Assembly: GCA_023091735.1 (NCBI GenBank)
Contig: JALKBU010000189.1
Location: 1-64,000 of the forward strand
Source of the DNA: Trichomonas tenax
Taxonomy: Eukaryota; Parabasalia; Trichomonadida; Trichomonadidae
Direction: 5' to 3'
Length of the DNA: 64,000 bases
The position numbers and the translations under genes were made by a program. Shown here piece after piece: positions 49,648 to 60,233 of this stretch. The notes below the pieces were generated by a model, which worked only from the letters and a program-made list of their open reading frames with translations, was not told where the DNA came from and did not search any database. How positions within the stretch are numbered: position 1 is the stretch's first letter; each line of letters starts with the position of its first letter.

Positions 49648-50268
49648 ATGAAAGCTTCAACTAAATTAGATGAAGACTTTCCAGCGTTGTCATCACTGCC
49701 GAAATCAAATGCTCCACAAGTCGCTCAACCTGCATCACCAGCCCCACAACAGCAAAAACAGCAAAACGAAACTAAGCAATATACATTAGACGATCAAATG
49801 TTTCATGACATCTCTCCAGAGCAAATTGCTTTGACAGATATGACAACTCAAGACTTTGGGTTTGCTTTATCCTCGTCATTGAATTTTATTCCAGATACAC
49901 CTTACGAAAAAGACCCATCTGTCGATGAAACAAACTCAGATCTTCCATATCCTAAGGCCCCATGCATGAGACTTCTTCAGCCTGAGTTCTTCAAGAAATA
50001 CGATAACGAAACTTTATTTTTCATATTCTTTTATTTCCCAGGTACATCTCAACAATATTTCGCTGGTAAGGAGTTACACCGCCGCGGCTGGGTCTTCCAC
50101 GCTCATTTTACAACTTGGTTCAAATTAATTGGAGAAGCCACAGAAAGTACACCAGAATACCAGCTCGGTAAGTTCGAATACTTCGATCACGGTAACAAAG
50201 AAAGCTGGATGATTCGCCAGAGAAATAATTTCAAGCTTGAAACTGCATTCCTTGAAAAAGATTTCTGA
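49648..50268 (+). CDS. NOT2: NOT2-like subunit of CCR4-NOT
   Basis: The 206-residue product starts with a short motif, DEDFPAL at residues 8-14, like the EDFPALPG of animal CNOT2. A Pro/Gln linker follows, then the C-terminal NOT box shared by NOT2, NOT3 and NOT5 (FFIFFYFPGTSQQYFAGKEL, GWVFHAHFTTWFKL, YFDHGNKESW). The NOT box scaffolds NOT1 and joins the deadenylase module. The combination of DFPAL and one NOT box favours NOT2 over NOT3. The ATG at 49648 follows ACATTCTTCAA, an initiator-like string; an upstream ATG at 49609 lies within a promoter motif. CAF1 is encoded at 37838. Confidence 0.9.
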   Translation: MKASTKLDEDFPALSSLPKSNAPQVAQPASPAPQQQKQQNETKQYTLDDQMFHDISPEQIALTDMTTQDFGFALSSSLNFIPDTPYEKDPSVDETNSDLPYPKAPCMRLLQPEFFKKYDNETLFFIFFYFPGTSQQYFAGKELHRRGWVFHAHFTTWFKLIGEATESTPEYQLGKFEYFDHGNKESWMIRQRNNFKLETAFLEKDF

Positions 50269-50505
50269 AATGTTTGAAAATTGTAATAAATGCCCATTGT
50301 TCAAATCTAACATTATCCTTTTTTAAATTATATAGTTTCTATATTTTTATATAAAGCATGATAAGTTATCAATAGATTTAACATAGAGAAATACAATGAT
50401 TGGAAACTTCATTTGATGTTGATTAATAATTTAAAAATTATCCCCTGCTTATTGTATTAATACCCTTGAATAAAAACACCCCTAAATAATTTGAAAAATT
50501 AGGGA

Positions 50506-50520
50506 GTGACACTTTTATTA
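50506..50520 (+). promoter_or_regulatory. GTGACACTTTTATTA immediately before a small gene
   Basis: The string ends one base before the ATG at 50522 and belongs to the AAAAGTGNC motif class in reverse orientation. Confidence 0.45.
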
Positions 50521-50521
50521 A

Positions 50522-50899
50522 ATGAGGTCAACGCAGTTTGATAATCACCAATTAGTGAGTCAAATCGAGTCAATGTTCGACAAAATGTCAGGCAATGGCA
50601 AAAAGCAGATTTTGGAGAATCAAAAGCGATTAATTAACTTTACAAAAGATTTCACTATGAAACAAACAGAGTTTATGCATCATTTTTCGGCTATTGAGAC
50701 CCCAGAACATGAGAAAAACACAAAAATTACAACTCCTGATACGATTCAGGCAGCAAATCAACAATTTGATCCATATTTGTTATATAAAGCTAAAAAAGAG
50801 GCACAAATAGATGCTTCTGCTCAAAATTTAATCGAATTCAATAGAGAGATGAGTGTTTCACTTAACAATTTCATTAATTCAACAAATGCTCATTCATAA
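50522..50899 (+). CDS. Small helical protein, function unknown
   Basis: The 125-residue product is mostly alpha-helical with a heptad-like hydrophobic pattern (LVSQIESMFDKMSGNGKKQI, LINFTKDFTMKQTEF). It has no signal peptide or membrane segment and no recognised family. A true ATG directly follows a GTGACACTTTT promoter motif, and the amino-acid composition is not that of random AT-rich DNA, so I regard it as real. It may act as a coiled-coil partner in a complex. Confidence 0.6.
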   Translation: MRSTQFDNHQLVSQIESMFDKMSGNGKKQILENQKRLINFTKDFTMKQTEFMHHFSAIETPEHEKNTKITTPDTIQAANQQFDPYLLYKAKKEAQIDASAQNLIEFNREMSVSLNNFINSTNAHS

Positions 50900-51099
50900 C
50901 TTACTTATGATTGAAACACATATAACTACCCTCATTGCTTTTATTCAATCAATATATTTTTGATCTTTATGAAATAATAATTTTATCAAAATGAAAGTAA
51001 TGGGCAAATTAATCCATATATTGCGCCCTGTTTGTTTTACCTGTTTTAATTTAAATTGTTAGTAAAAACGATTATATTATCAAAAAAAGATTCAATTTA

Positions 51100-54000
51100 T
51101 TAAATCTGAGTCTCCTTAGCGAATTCTTCTAATAATCTGAGTGGCTCCTGGACCTCTTTCTCTATGATTGGCTTGAGGTCGTCTGGGCAAGACTCAACGA
51201 ATGCCTTTGTTGCATCAATAGATTCTGTGGCGCATCTGCTCATTGATCTGGAGAGCATGAAACCACTTTCAATAAGGAGTTCGTACTTATTGCACATTAC
51301 AGGGATAGTTTCGATGAGCTTAAGAACTGGATGTCCATCAATACGGAATGTATGGATTTCATCTGCGTATGCTTCAAGTGAACGCATTGCCTGAACGAAG
51401 AATCCATGGAGTGTATCACGGGGTGGATAAAGCTTGTGATGGGCTTTGATCAAGTTAAGAGAGATTCTGATCTTGGCGATTTGAGCAAGAGCATCAGAAA
51501 GACCAATAGCAATGTTGATCATCTGCGAATCTGAGATATCAAAGAGTGATTCTTCAGAACGCTTCAGCTTGGAGGAAATCTGTTTGAGAATTTCAAGGAG
51601 CTCCTCAACATTAACTGGAAGGATTCCGTGCTCGATGTTCTCGAGCCAGTTGATGAGAGCGTTGATGTGCTCGGCCTTTGATGTTGACCTTCTGAGTCCA
51701 TCGTAGAGTTTCATGATGCCACGAGACATTGTATCGGCTTCGAAGTTCCTGAAGGAGGATATATCCATAGAAAGGTTGTTGATTAGGCGAACGACGAATG
51801 TCTTGATCTGGCCGTTTGGTGCCTTGATAAGTGTGTTGATGTACCCGCGAACTGTGTTGATTGTCTGTGTAGCGCGAGCATTAGCCTTGTTCTGCTGGAC
51901 GTTGAATGCATCGAGGAGTGTTCTCTCGAGCTCGTTGAGGATATGTTCTGTCTCTGCGACATATCTTGGATGTGCCTGTGGCTTGTGCATACGGATTGTT
52001 CTGAGGTATCTCCTGATCTTGAGGAGGGACTTGCTCATCGTGTGTGATGAGTAGTCGGGTGTGAGTGGCTCGCAGATTGTGATGCAGATCTGGTCGAATT
52101 CTTCGGATGGCCAGCCTTGGAGCTTGAACTCCTTGAAGATATTTGTGGCGATCTGGAGGACAGCATCCTTGTAAATGAGAGAGTTGCCACTGAAGGCTGT
52201 GTTCTTGAGGACTGTCTCTGTAAGGAGTCCATAGCTCTTGTTGATGTTAACGATGTTCTGCTGAGCATTAGAGCATTTCTCAAGTAATCTGATGAGGACT
52301 GGATAGTTGATGATTGCTGTGCACTCTCTGACATTGTTTGTGATGATCTCAGTGCCAGCAACATCTGGAAGGAAGCTGGAGTCAATGTTCCTGACGAGGA
52401 TTTGGACACCATTAGCAGCCTCCTTCTGATATTCGCTGCTCTTGATCTGCTTGAGGAGAAGCTCAAGATCGTTCATGTACCAGACGAAGACTGTGTCGAT
52501 ATACTTGATGCGGTCAACAGCCTCTTCGCACTCAGAAACCATCTTAGCGTATGGGGACTGCTCGATTGTCTTGATGAAGTCTCCAGCCATATCGTCAAGG
52601 GTTTCGGCTGTCTCCTTAAGTTCGAACAACTTGTTGTCTCTAAGTAACATAAGCATCTCGTATAAGATTTCAACAAGATCATCACCCTTATCGACCTTCT
52701 TAACGTTATCATCCATAACCTTGAGGAACTTGTTAACGAAGTCAGCGCGCTCTGCTGGAACGAACTGGATCTTCTCGAAGTCCTTCAATGTCTTCTGGAG
52801 CTTCTCGATTGTTGCTGGTTCGTACATCTTGTTTGCAACGTCATCAACAATCATGTCAATGACATTGTCGAGGGCCTCAAGCTCATCGCGGATATGGATG
52901 GCTGTGAGCTTGTATGTCCAGATGCGGGCAACATTGTTGATGAACTTGTCATATGATGTGGCAACAGCCTCTGAGTGCTTGTTCTCTGGATCAATGTAGT
53001 TGATGAGCTCAACTGCCTCCTGAGAAGCCCTCTGGATGCGGCTGAGTGTGCTCATTGTGATTTGCTCGTCCTTCCTTGAAACAGCCTCGATGAAGTCATT
53101 CTTTGCAATTCTGTAGTCACTCATAATGGATGCCATATCTGTTCTGCACTCAGCGACGGCCTTCGGGTTGATGGACTGTGGAAGTGGGAAGTTGACTAGT
53201 GGTGTGAGAGCAGTGAGGTCGTAATCAACATACATTGTTCCAACGTTGGAAAGAAGCTTGGCAGATTCGTTGACTGCATTGATGATCTTGTTTCCTGGGA
53301 CTGTTGTTGAGCACAAAACCTTAACCTCGTTCTTGAGGAGTGAGATGACAATGGAAGACCTCATGTATGTACGTGGAGAATCGAATGAGCCTGGTGTACC
53401 AACGAGTGTGTGTAATGTGGCAACCATGTTAACAACTGCAACAATCGAGAGTGGGAATGTGAGGAGGAATCTTGCCTGATCTGTGTTGACAGAAACAAGG
53501 ACTGGGTTCAACATCAAGGAGAGCATGAGAGCACCTGTGTTGACCATGATGGCGATGAATTCAGGAGCACTGAACAAATCAGACCATTCTGGAAGAGTGA
53601 TATCAGCCTTGAGAGCAGCCTGCAAAAGTGGAGCATATGGCGAATCGGCAACAATGGACTCCTCAGCGAATGCAGATGCAGCTTCCTGATCAGCCTCAAG
53701 TGTCTGAGAGTAGGAGAAGTATGAAGCCTCGTGAACCTGGAGCTTGGCGATAATATCCTTAGCATTCTCTGAAAGCTGCTGTTCGCAGGCAACAGAAACA
53801 TCCCACATGATGCGGTGGATTGAAGCATGGATGTACCAGTGGTAGAGAGAGTAAAGCTTGATGAAGATCTGGCAGAACTCGCTGACTGGGCGCTTGATGA
53901 GCCATGAGAGAGCAAGTCCTGGTGCCATGTTCGTCAACAAGTCGGTAATTGTGCAATCGTCTGTGTCTAAGTTGATCTGATCCTGGACGTAGACCTTAAG

Positions 54001-56361
54001 AGCAGCAATGCTGTCGTTGCGAGTCTCTGTTGGATCGAGTTCAAACAGCTCGATATCGTTGGCATACTGGTTGTAAACGTGGTGGAGGCAGCCCTCAAGA
54101 AGCTGGATAAGCTGTGTGCCTTCTTCGGCGAGGACACCTGGCTGGTCGAGGATCAACAAAGTAGCAATGCTGAGGAGATCGAAAACGACAACAGAAGATG
54201 TGAAGTTGTTCGAGCGACCGTATGAATCTCTGAGGATAGAGATAGCTGGTGAAACCATCGTGAAGATGGTTCTGTGCTCGTTGAAGAGGCCTGGCAAGTT
54301 GAACTGAACAAGCTTGTTGAACTCGAGAAGAGTCTTGATAAGCTGTGGGTTCTGGTTGTCAGGAGAAAGAATGAGGCGGCAGATGTCGGCAGCCTGAGCA
54401 AGGAACTCTGTAAGGTGGTCGTCTGGGAGCTTCTTTCTGTCTTCCCAAAGGACGCGAGAGAATTCGATCATTGCTGTCATCATGTTGTTGAGTGAGTCCT
54501 GGTGGAGGATGACAGATGGATCAATGTCGTGAAGTTGCGTGTTCTCTGTGATGAGCTTGAAGAGAGCAACAGACTGAAGGTGGTGCCTGAAGAGGTAATC
54601 AAGGCGCTGCTGCATCTTTGTCTTAAGCTCGACATCGCCGACAGAGAAAAGATACTTGGAAATGAGATCCTTGAGCTGGAGACCGTTGTCGAGGAACAAT
54701 TGAACAATCTCCTGGAAAGCATCTGTACGACGTTCAGCTGTAGCGTATGGAAGCTCCATGCATGAGATAAGGTGTGAAAGGATGAAGGAAATAACGTTAC
54801 GAGATGTGACATAGATTGGATCCTTGGAAATTGGGACGAATGACTGACGAACGATAGCGAGGTTTGTAAGAACGTCCTTGATGATGGCCTTTGCCTCATC
54901 GAACTTGCTGTCGAGGGAGGAAAGGAGCCAGCCGATCTTGTAGGCGTTATCGTATGGTCTGTGGTCGTATGTGAGGTACTTAAGGTATCCCATAAGGCGG
55001 ATGTAGTAAGCTGTGATTTCCTCCTTGAGAACCTTAGCTGTGTTAGCGTTGACCTTTTCGAGAAGAACGGACAAGTGCCATGCGCAGCTGTCAGCACGGA
55101 TAAGAAGGGCGTGCATCAAGTTGGCGTTTGTTAAGTCTGTAATTGTCTCATCTTGTGTGATGAAGTTCCAAACGTAATCTTCGCAGAAGATTGGGGCACG
55201 AACTGTCTGCTTCAGATTCAAGATGTCCTCCTTTGTTCTGAATGTGCACTCTGTCTCTTCCATTGTGTCTGAACCATTGATTGAGGCGACTGTCTTTCTA
55301 ACAATTGAGCGGCATGTCTTTGATGAGAAAGTGACAGTTTCAACTGTTTCACCATCAATAGTGTAATCCAATGTGATTGTCTGATCCTTACGAACGATGT
55401 GAAGGATATCGTCATAATTTAAAGAAAGACGTGTCTTGAACTTGATGTAGTCAAGAACGAAAATACGACGATCTGTGTAAATGAGCTCGAAGTTATCTGG
55501 CAATCTTGGATTGTTGTCGTTTGGTAATCTTGCAGCTGTGAAAGACTGGCAGTTGAAGAGTGGAAGTGCCTGAACTTTTGTGACGAACTCCTTCTCTGCC
55601 TGGAATCTGCTGACAGAGTTAAGGAAAGTCCATTCAAGGTGCAAATCGACAGCAGCGCCAGGAACAGACTGGAAACGCTGTGGTAAGTACCTGACCAAGT
55701 CGGAGATTGTTCCCTTGTATGCGCGGGATGGGCCAACTGTTGCCTGGAGCAAGTAGGCAGAGAGAGAAAGAGCATCAGAGAATGGAAGGTAAACTGGACC
55801 GCGAAGATAAAGATCCAAGAACTCAATCTTCTTATCTGAGTCATCGGCGAAAATCTCGAAACTCTTGGCTCCTGAAACCTGCTCTGGAATTGGGAGGGCA
55901 TCGAATAAAACTGATTTGTTGTTTTCAATGACGAAAGCATCAGCTGCAACAGAGTTGATGGCCTTAGCGATCTGCTGCTTGATAGAGCGGACGGAATCTC
56001 TCAATGTAATTTTCATTGTAAGTGGTTCTCTCTTGATAGATGGAACAGTCTTACGTGTATCACCTGGCTTGGGCTCTGTGCCAGGGAAAATGAATGTTAA
56101 GTCTGCTGTAATGGGAACTAAGTCAATACGTGGTTTTTCTGGAATTTGAAAATTCTTGATTGGCTTTTCTAAGTCTGCGAAAGTCATCGTTCCATCGATG
56201 AGTTCAACACAGATATCGTGCTCTCCAATATTATCTATTTCAGGATAAAGAGCCTTTGCAGTTGCATAAATCGAGCCAACTGTTGAAAAGGTCGGAACTG
56301 TGATTTCCTTCTTTTCAATATCTGAGTATGGGAAATTAACAATGACAGTGAGCTCTTGCAT
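51100..56361 (-). CDS. Talin-like FERM-domain protein
   Basis: The 1753-residue product begins with ubiquitin-like and FERM subdomains at about residues 1-370. The segments ISDLVRYLPQRF, SRFQAEKEFVTKVQALPLFN and DRRIFVLDYIKFKTRLSLNY with a PTB-like F3 resemble the talin head. The rest, about 1380 residues, is a continuous series of helical bundles like the talin rod. I do not see an I/LWEQ actin-binding module at the C-terminus (final text LRLLEEFAKETQI). In animals and amoebae talin links membrane adhesion receptors to actin; here a membrane-cytoskeleton role is inferred. C-rich codon use suggests strong expression. TGTGTCACATTTTA lies just upstream. Confidence 0.78.
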   Translation of the reverse strand: MQELTVIVNFPYSDIEKKEITVPTFSTVGSIYATAKALYPEIDNIGEHDICVELIDGTMTFADLEKPIKNFQIPEKPRIDLVPITADLTFIFPGTEPKPGDTRKTVPSIKREPLTMKITLRDSVRSIKQQIAKAINSVAADAFVIENNKSVLFDALPIPEQVSGAKSFEIFADDSDKKIEFLDLYLRGPVYLPFSDALSLSAYLLQATVGPSRAYKGTISDLVRYLPQRFQSVPGAAVDLHLEWTFLNSVSRFQAEKEFVTKVQALPLFNCQSFTAARLPNDNNPRLPDNFELIYTDRRIFVLDYIKFKTRLSLNYDDILHIVRKDQTITLDYTIDGETVETVTFSSKTCRSIVRKTVASINGSDTMEETECTFRTKEDILNLKQTVRAPIFCEDYVWNFITQDETITDLTNANLMHALLIRADSCAWHLSVLLEKVNANTAKVLKEEITAYYIRLMGYLKYLTYDHRPYDNAYKIGWLLSSLDSKFDEAKAIIKDVLTNLAIVRQSFVPISKDPIYVTSRNVISFILSHLISCMELPYATAERRTDAFQEIVQLFLDNGLQLKDLISKYLFSVGDVELKTKMQQRLDYLFRHHLQSVALFKLITENTQLHDIDPSVILHQDSLNNMMTAMIEFSRVLWEDRKKLPDDHLTEFLAQAADICRLILSPDNQNPQLIKTLLEFNKLVQFNLPGLFNEHRTIFTMVSPAISILRDSYGRSNNFTSSVVVFDLLSIATLLILDQPGVLAEEGTQLIQLLEGCLHHVYNQYANDIELFELDPTETRNDSIAALKVYVQDQINLDTDDCTITDLLTNMAPGLALSWLIKRPVSEFCQIFIKLYSLYHWYIHASIHRIMWDVSVACEQQLSENAKDIIAKLQVHEASYFSYSQTLEADQEAASAFAEESIVADSPYAPLLQAALKADITLPEWSDLFSAPEFIAIMVNTGALMLSLMLNPVLVSVNTDQARFLLTFPLSIVAVVNMVATLHTLVGTPGSFDSPRTYMRSSIVISLLKNEVKVLCSTTVPGNKIINAVNESAKLLSNVGTMYVDYDLTALTPLVNFPLPQSINPKAVAECRTDMASIMSDYRIAKNDFIEAVSRKDEQITMSTLSRIQRASQEAVELINYIDPENKHSEAVATSYDKFINNVARIWTYKLTAIHIRDELEALDNVIDMIVDDVANKMYEPATIEKLQKTLKDFEKIQFVPAERADFVNKFLKVMDDNVKKVDKGDDLVEILYEMLMLLRDNKLFELKETAETLDDMAGDFIKTIEQSPYAKMVSECEEAVDRIKYIDTVFVWYMNDLELLLKQIKSSEYQKEAANGVQILVRNIDSSFLPDVAGTEIITNNVRECTAIINYPVLIRLLEKCSNAQQNIVNINKSYGLLTETVLKNTAFSGNSLIYKDAVLQIATNIFKEFKLQGWPSEEFDQICITICEPLTPDYSSHTMSKSLLKIRRYLRTIRMHKPQAHPRYVAETEHILNELERTLLDAFNVQQNKANARATQTINTVRGYINTLIKAPNGQIKTFVVRLINNLSMDISSFRNFEADTMSRGIMKLYDGLRRSTSKAEHINALINWLENIEHGILPVNVEELLEILKQISSKLKRSEESLFDISDSQMINIAIGLSDALAQIAKIRISLNLIKAHHKLYPPRDTLHGFFVQAMRSLEAYADEIHTFRIDGHPVLKLIETIPVMCNKYELLIESGFMLSRSMSRCATESIDATKAFVESCPDDLKPIIEKEVQEPLRLLEEFAKETQI

Positions 56362-56880
56362 TTACAAATAAAATATAATGTGTCACATTTTATTTTATTT
56401 TTCACTTTTTATAAACATGAAAAAATCTTTATCTCATTTTATTCATCAAATATCTTTAGTTCCATGTGTTTTCCATTTTTGCTTTAAAAACTTTGCGAAA
56501 TACACATATTTTTTGTCATAATATTTTGATCCTTTTTATCATTGAACCTATGCAGTTCTTAGTTTATCCATTTGTTAGAACTTTTCTTCCCAATAATAAA
56601 CTTGTCTAGAGAATGCTCTATAACAAATCAAGTTTATGATTAAGATGAGATATTTACAATTTTTATTTAATATAAGGCAATTCACACAATGGTTCCTTTG
56701 ATTTTTCATTTTAGAATTGATTAGCAGTGTTCATGATACATAATTCTTGCAAATTGAAATTCGAATGAAATATATCAGAAAATTAAACATATATTTAAAG
56801 AAATATAGAATATTATGATACAATGAATATATTTTATTAACATCCAGGATCGATTGCTGATATATTAGTTAAGTTATGTC
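56362..56880. other. Intergenic region with talin-gene promoter
   Basis: TGTGTCACATTTTA near 56379-56392 and TTCACTTTTTATAAA near 56401 lie 18-55 bases upstream of the talin-like ATG and belong to the AAAAGTGNC class. The remainder is AT-rich without a gene. Confidence 0.45.
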
Positions 56881-57693
56881 TTAGATTTCGGCAATCTTAG
56901 CTGCAAGCTCTGTGAGGTTCTCGAATGCGAGAGTTGGCTTGTTTTCCTCCTTGAATGCTTCATTCTTATCAGTGATTCCTGTGTAAACTAAAACAGATTT
57001 GTAACCGAGCTTATTGGCGAATGCAATGTCTGTCTCTGTGTTATCACCGATGACAACGTATTGTTTTGTCTTGTGTTCTGGGATTAAATCGATGAACGAT
57101 TCGACCTTTGGTTTTCCGATGATTTCTGGAGAAACATATGAAGCTGTTTCAGCTGGAGTTGATAATGTGAGTGCGCCTGGGATGTACTCGTTCTTTAACC
57201 ATGGGAATATTCTATCATAACCAGTGCAGAAGAACTTTGTCTTCTTTTCAAGAACATAACGAGCCGCAATTGAAGCATGAGCAAAGTTGAAAGCGAGATC
57301 TTCGCCAACAACAACAGCTTGAACATCCTTTGATAATGGATACGTTTCTGGGTGGCTACTTGGTAATGATGTGCCCTTATCAACGGCTATTCCAGCACTT
57401 TCGATTTCTTCAGCAACTTCATCTGTACCAAGTAAGAGAATATGCTTGATATTTTCCTTTTTCATTGCGTGAATGATGATATTTGTACCAGTAATTATAT
57501 CACCTTCTGGAATATCGATGCCAGCTGCCTTAAGTTGAGCATAGACTCTCTTTGATGATAACCTGGTCGAGTTTGATAATAAAACAACTTTCCTGTTGAG
57601 GGAAATAATTTTGTCAACTAATTCCTTAGCGCCGTTGACTACATCATTGCCCCTAAAAAGAACGCCTTGAATGTCTACGATGAAATCAGACAT
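56881..57693 (-). CDS. HAD-superfamily phosphatase, NagD/PGP type, with altered motif I
   Basis: The 270-residue product has the NagD/phosphoglycolate-phosphatase architecture with a type II cap. Motif II is LLSNST, motif III lysine is in IGKPK, and motif IV is GDNTETDIAFA. Motif I reads VDIQGVLFRG where the family has DxDGVL: the nucleophile Asp is kept, but the second Asp, the general acid/base, is Gln. It may be a poor phosphatase or have a different activity such as phosphotransfer or sensing. Length is normal. No targeting signal is seen, so it is likely cytosolic. Confidence 0.88.
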   Translation of the reverse strand: MSDFIVDIQGVLFRGNDVVNGAKELVDKIISLNRKVVLLSNSTRLSSKRVYAQLKAAGIDIPEGDIITGTNIIIHAMKKENIKHILLLGTDEVAEEIESAGIAVDKGTSLPSSHPETYPLSKDVQAVVVGEDLAFNFAHASIAARYVLEKKTKFFCTGYDRIFPWLKNEYIPGALTLSTPAETASYVSPEIIGKPKVESFIDLIPEHKTKQYVVIGDNTETDIAFANKLGYKSVLVYTGITDKNEAFKEENKPTLAFENLTELAAKIAEI

Positions 57694-58133
57694 TAAAATT
57701 TTTGCAGGACGATAAGATTCTCAATATTTTTGAGACACCATTAGAATTCATTATGGGTCAATTTTTTTAGTTATTTGTTCTGTTATTTTGCATCTACTCC
57801 TCATGTAACATCCATACCCTTGGAAATTTGCTTAAATCCTCAAACAAATCGCCTTTATTCAACTATAATATACTGTTTATATGCATTAAAACAAAACCCC
57901 GTCAAAAGTCCTCCAATATGCTAAACCGATTAGTCACCTATCCATGTTTTTAATATTCTGATATCAATTGATTAATGACAATGCATTGTATTACTATAAT
58001 AGACACTTCGCACAGAGTATAAGCAAATCATATGCATGTTCTTATTGTCTGATATTTCATTGAAATACAATTATATCTTAGATATAATTGAAATAAAGAT
58101 GTGTTTTGATAAATCTCTAATATACAAAGATCT
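57694..58133. other. Intergenic region
   Basis: AT-rich with no supported gene. TGATATTTCATTGAAATACAA and ATCTTAGATATAATTGAAAT near 58050-58090 are short near-repeats typical of such DNA. Confidence 0.35.
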
Positions 58134-59073
58134 TTATGTGCCTTTAACAAACTCTGTTCCATTCCAATCTATTCTTCCACCAGTTTGGATCAAAATTAAT
58201 TTAGAATTATCAGCAAGATCAAAGAAGTCATCAATATCTGCTTTTTCTGGAGCCAGTCCTAATGAGAAAGTTCCGTAATGCATTGGGGTGACTTTAACAG
58301 CACCAATTTCTCTAGACATATCCCAAGCATCGCGAAGATCCATGTGATAGTGTCTTCCAACACTTGGTGGATAGCTTGGTCCAATTCCTGTAATAAAAAG
58401 ATCTACACCTTTGTTCATTGTTTCTTTAATTTCTTTGAAGTGTAGTCCTATTGTTGTATCTCCTGTGTAATATACAAGGATTCCCTTATATGAAATCAGC
58501 CAGCTGCACCATAGATTACTGTTATGATCTAATATTCCACGCTGACTTTCATGAGATGCTGGGAAACAGATAATGTCAATATCACCAATAACAGCATGGG
58601 TCCTCCAGTCAAACTCAACAATGTTCGTAACACCCCAATCTCTTAATAATTTACCATTATTCAGTGGTACAAAGAATTGGTAATTATGGAATCTCTTCGA
58701 CATCTTCTTGATTGTGTATTCATCTAAGTGATCGTAATGATTATGAGAGATTAACACATAAGAAATTTCTGGAAGATCTTCACTTTAACAAGCAGGAGGA
58801 GTAACTCTCTTGGTTGTAAAGGATACAGGAGAAGCAACATTTCCAAAGTGTGGATCAGTGATAATAAATTTACCAACTTGAATAAGATTTGTTGCATGAC
58901 CAATCCACCAGTCACGGATACCAAGACCAAGATTGAAATCAGCTTTTGGATCTCTGGTTGGCATTGGTTCTGTTACTTCAGATCTACCAAAATTTAAATC
59001 CTGTTTTGAACATGCTTCCGGTAACAGGAGGTATCATTGGCTCTCACACATTATTAACGAAGCCACCCTTCAT
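58134..59073 (-). pseudogene. Dead NAPE-PLD-type metallo-beta-lactamase gene
   Basis: Joined over its lesions, the minus strand encodes a protein like N-acyl-phosphatidylethanolamine phospholipase D, a zinc hydrolase that releases N-acylethanolamines. Recognisable parts are IRDWWIGHATNLIQVGKFI, the zinc motif ISHNHYDHLDEYT, VPLNNGKLLRDWGVTNIVEF, a distal CFPASHESQR, TGDTTI and the late His in MHYGTFSLG. It is broken: TAA interrupts the frame at 58785-58787, just before the zinc motif, and upstream the frame changes near 59000 with further stops at 58984-58986 and 59044-59046. The likely original start is the ATG at 59073, giving about 313 codons. It adjoins the degenerate transposon region. 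Bacterial-like enzymes of this group suggest possible lateral acquisition, which is unproven. Confidence 0.8.
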
Positions 59074-59838
59074 TTGGTGTTGTTTGTTATAAGAACTAAG
59101 CTGCACAGGCTGCAATGTTGACATACAAATGATATGGAGCATAAGTTTGAATGTGATTTAATCGTCAAAATTCATTATTTTCAGAGGAAAAAATTTAGGT
59201 TTGAAATTAAGTTTTATTGTAAAATGGCTTTATTTCCTATATACCATCCAAATATAAATAAAAATTTTTTTTACTGATATAATCTCCCTAAAAAAAATGT
59301 TACACCCTTTTATTTTTATAATCTTGAATTTAGCATTCCTAAATCACACATTTGCTGATTCAGGTTTGTGTTTCTAACGCACTAATAAAAGCCTATTGCA
59401 TAGTTGTGGTAATGGCCCGTGTTCAACTATAAAGAATAAATTAATCTTTATCTTTTTTAATTTGACAAAGACAACATCAAGTAATACACGGCTTCGATAT
59501 CCATTGTATACAGAAATTGAAGATCCTTTTTAAGAATGAGACGTATGCAAGCCTTTTACTGTATTGAGTTTTGTTCATCCTAATAGAGTAAGGATAATTC
59601 AAAAAATAACTCTTTGTTACTATTGCATCTAAAAGTTTTATTTAACCATGATGATTATCTTACATTCGGACTTCATAATCATGCATCGATATATGTGATT
59701 CATTGAGTTTTTTTTTATTGTATTGGTAGAAACAGCAAGAATTATCTGATATGAGATTGTCGTCACTGTAAATGAGGACAACTATCAATGAGAACTGTTT
59801 GAAATAAGTATGTCAAGTGAGGTGAGTTTCGACACCCA
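59074..59838. other. Intergenic region upstream of the dead NAPE-PLD gene
   Basis: AT-rich, with poly-A/T runs near 59265-59300 and no supported ORF. No tRNA or repeat recognised. Confidence 0.35.
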
Positions 59839-59888
59839 GGTCTGGTCTTTTTGGATAAAAGGACAGATTGAAAAAAAATCCTGCCTCC

Positions 59889-59942
59889 GGCGATGATGAC
59901 GCCGCAAGGCCCCTTTGGGGCCGCAGCGGCTCTATCATCGCC
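59889..59942. other. GC-rich three-stem hairpin
   Basis: GGCGATGAT (59889-59897) pairs with ATCATCGCC (59934-59942), GCCGC (59901-59905) with GCGGC (59926-59930), and GGCCCC (59908-59913) with GGGGCC (59917-59922) around TTT. It is much richer in G+C than the surrounding DNA. It could be a structured RNA or a DNA fold used in transposition. Confidence 0.6.
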
Positions 59943-60104
59943 TTCAGCCTGTGACCGATCCTTGAGAGTTGTGCAATATCTTATATGCCCTTATTTTTTC
60001 TTTTCTCTCTCACTCTCGTTTCCCTCTCTTTCTTATGTATTATTTATATAAATATGAGATAGTAAAAATCGAAATTTCTTGAAATCGCAAAGAGGCAGTC
60101 TCTT

Positions 60105-60176
60105 GAGAGCAAGAATATGGAATGGCTTGACATGCTGCATCGACGAATTAGAAAGCCGCTCCATATTCTTGCTCTC
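60105..60176. other. Long precursor-like hairpin
   Basis: GAGAGCAAGAATATGGA at 60105-60121 is the exact reverse complement of 60160-60176. The stem extends inward through TGGCT/AGCCG (with one G-U pair) to about 22 bp around a 26-base loop. The shape is like a small-RNA precursor or a subterminal inverted repeat. Confidence 0.6.
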
Positions 60177-60233
60177 CTGAGGAAAACATCGAAATTAATT
60201 TAAATAGGTATGTATGACCATTAGTTAGTAATA

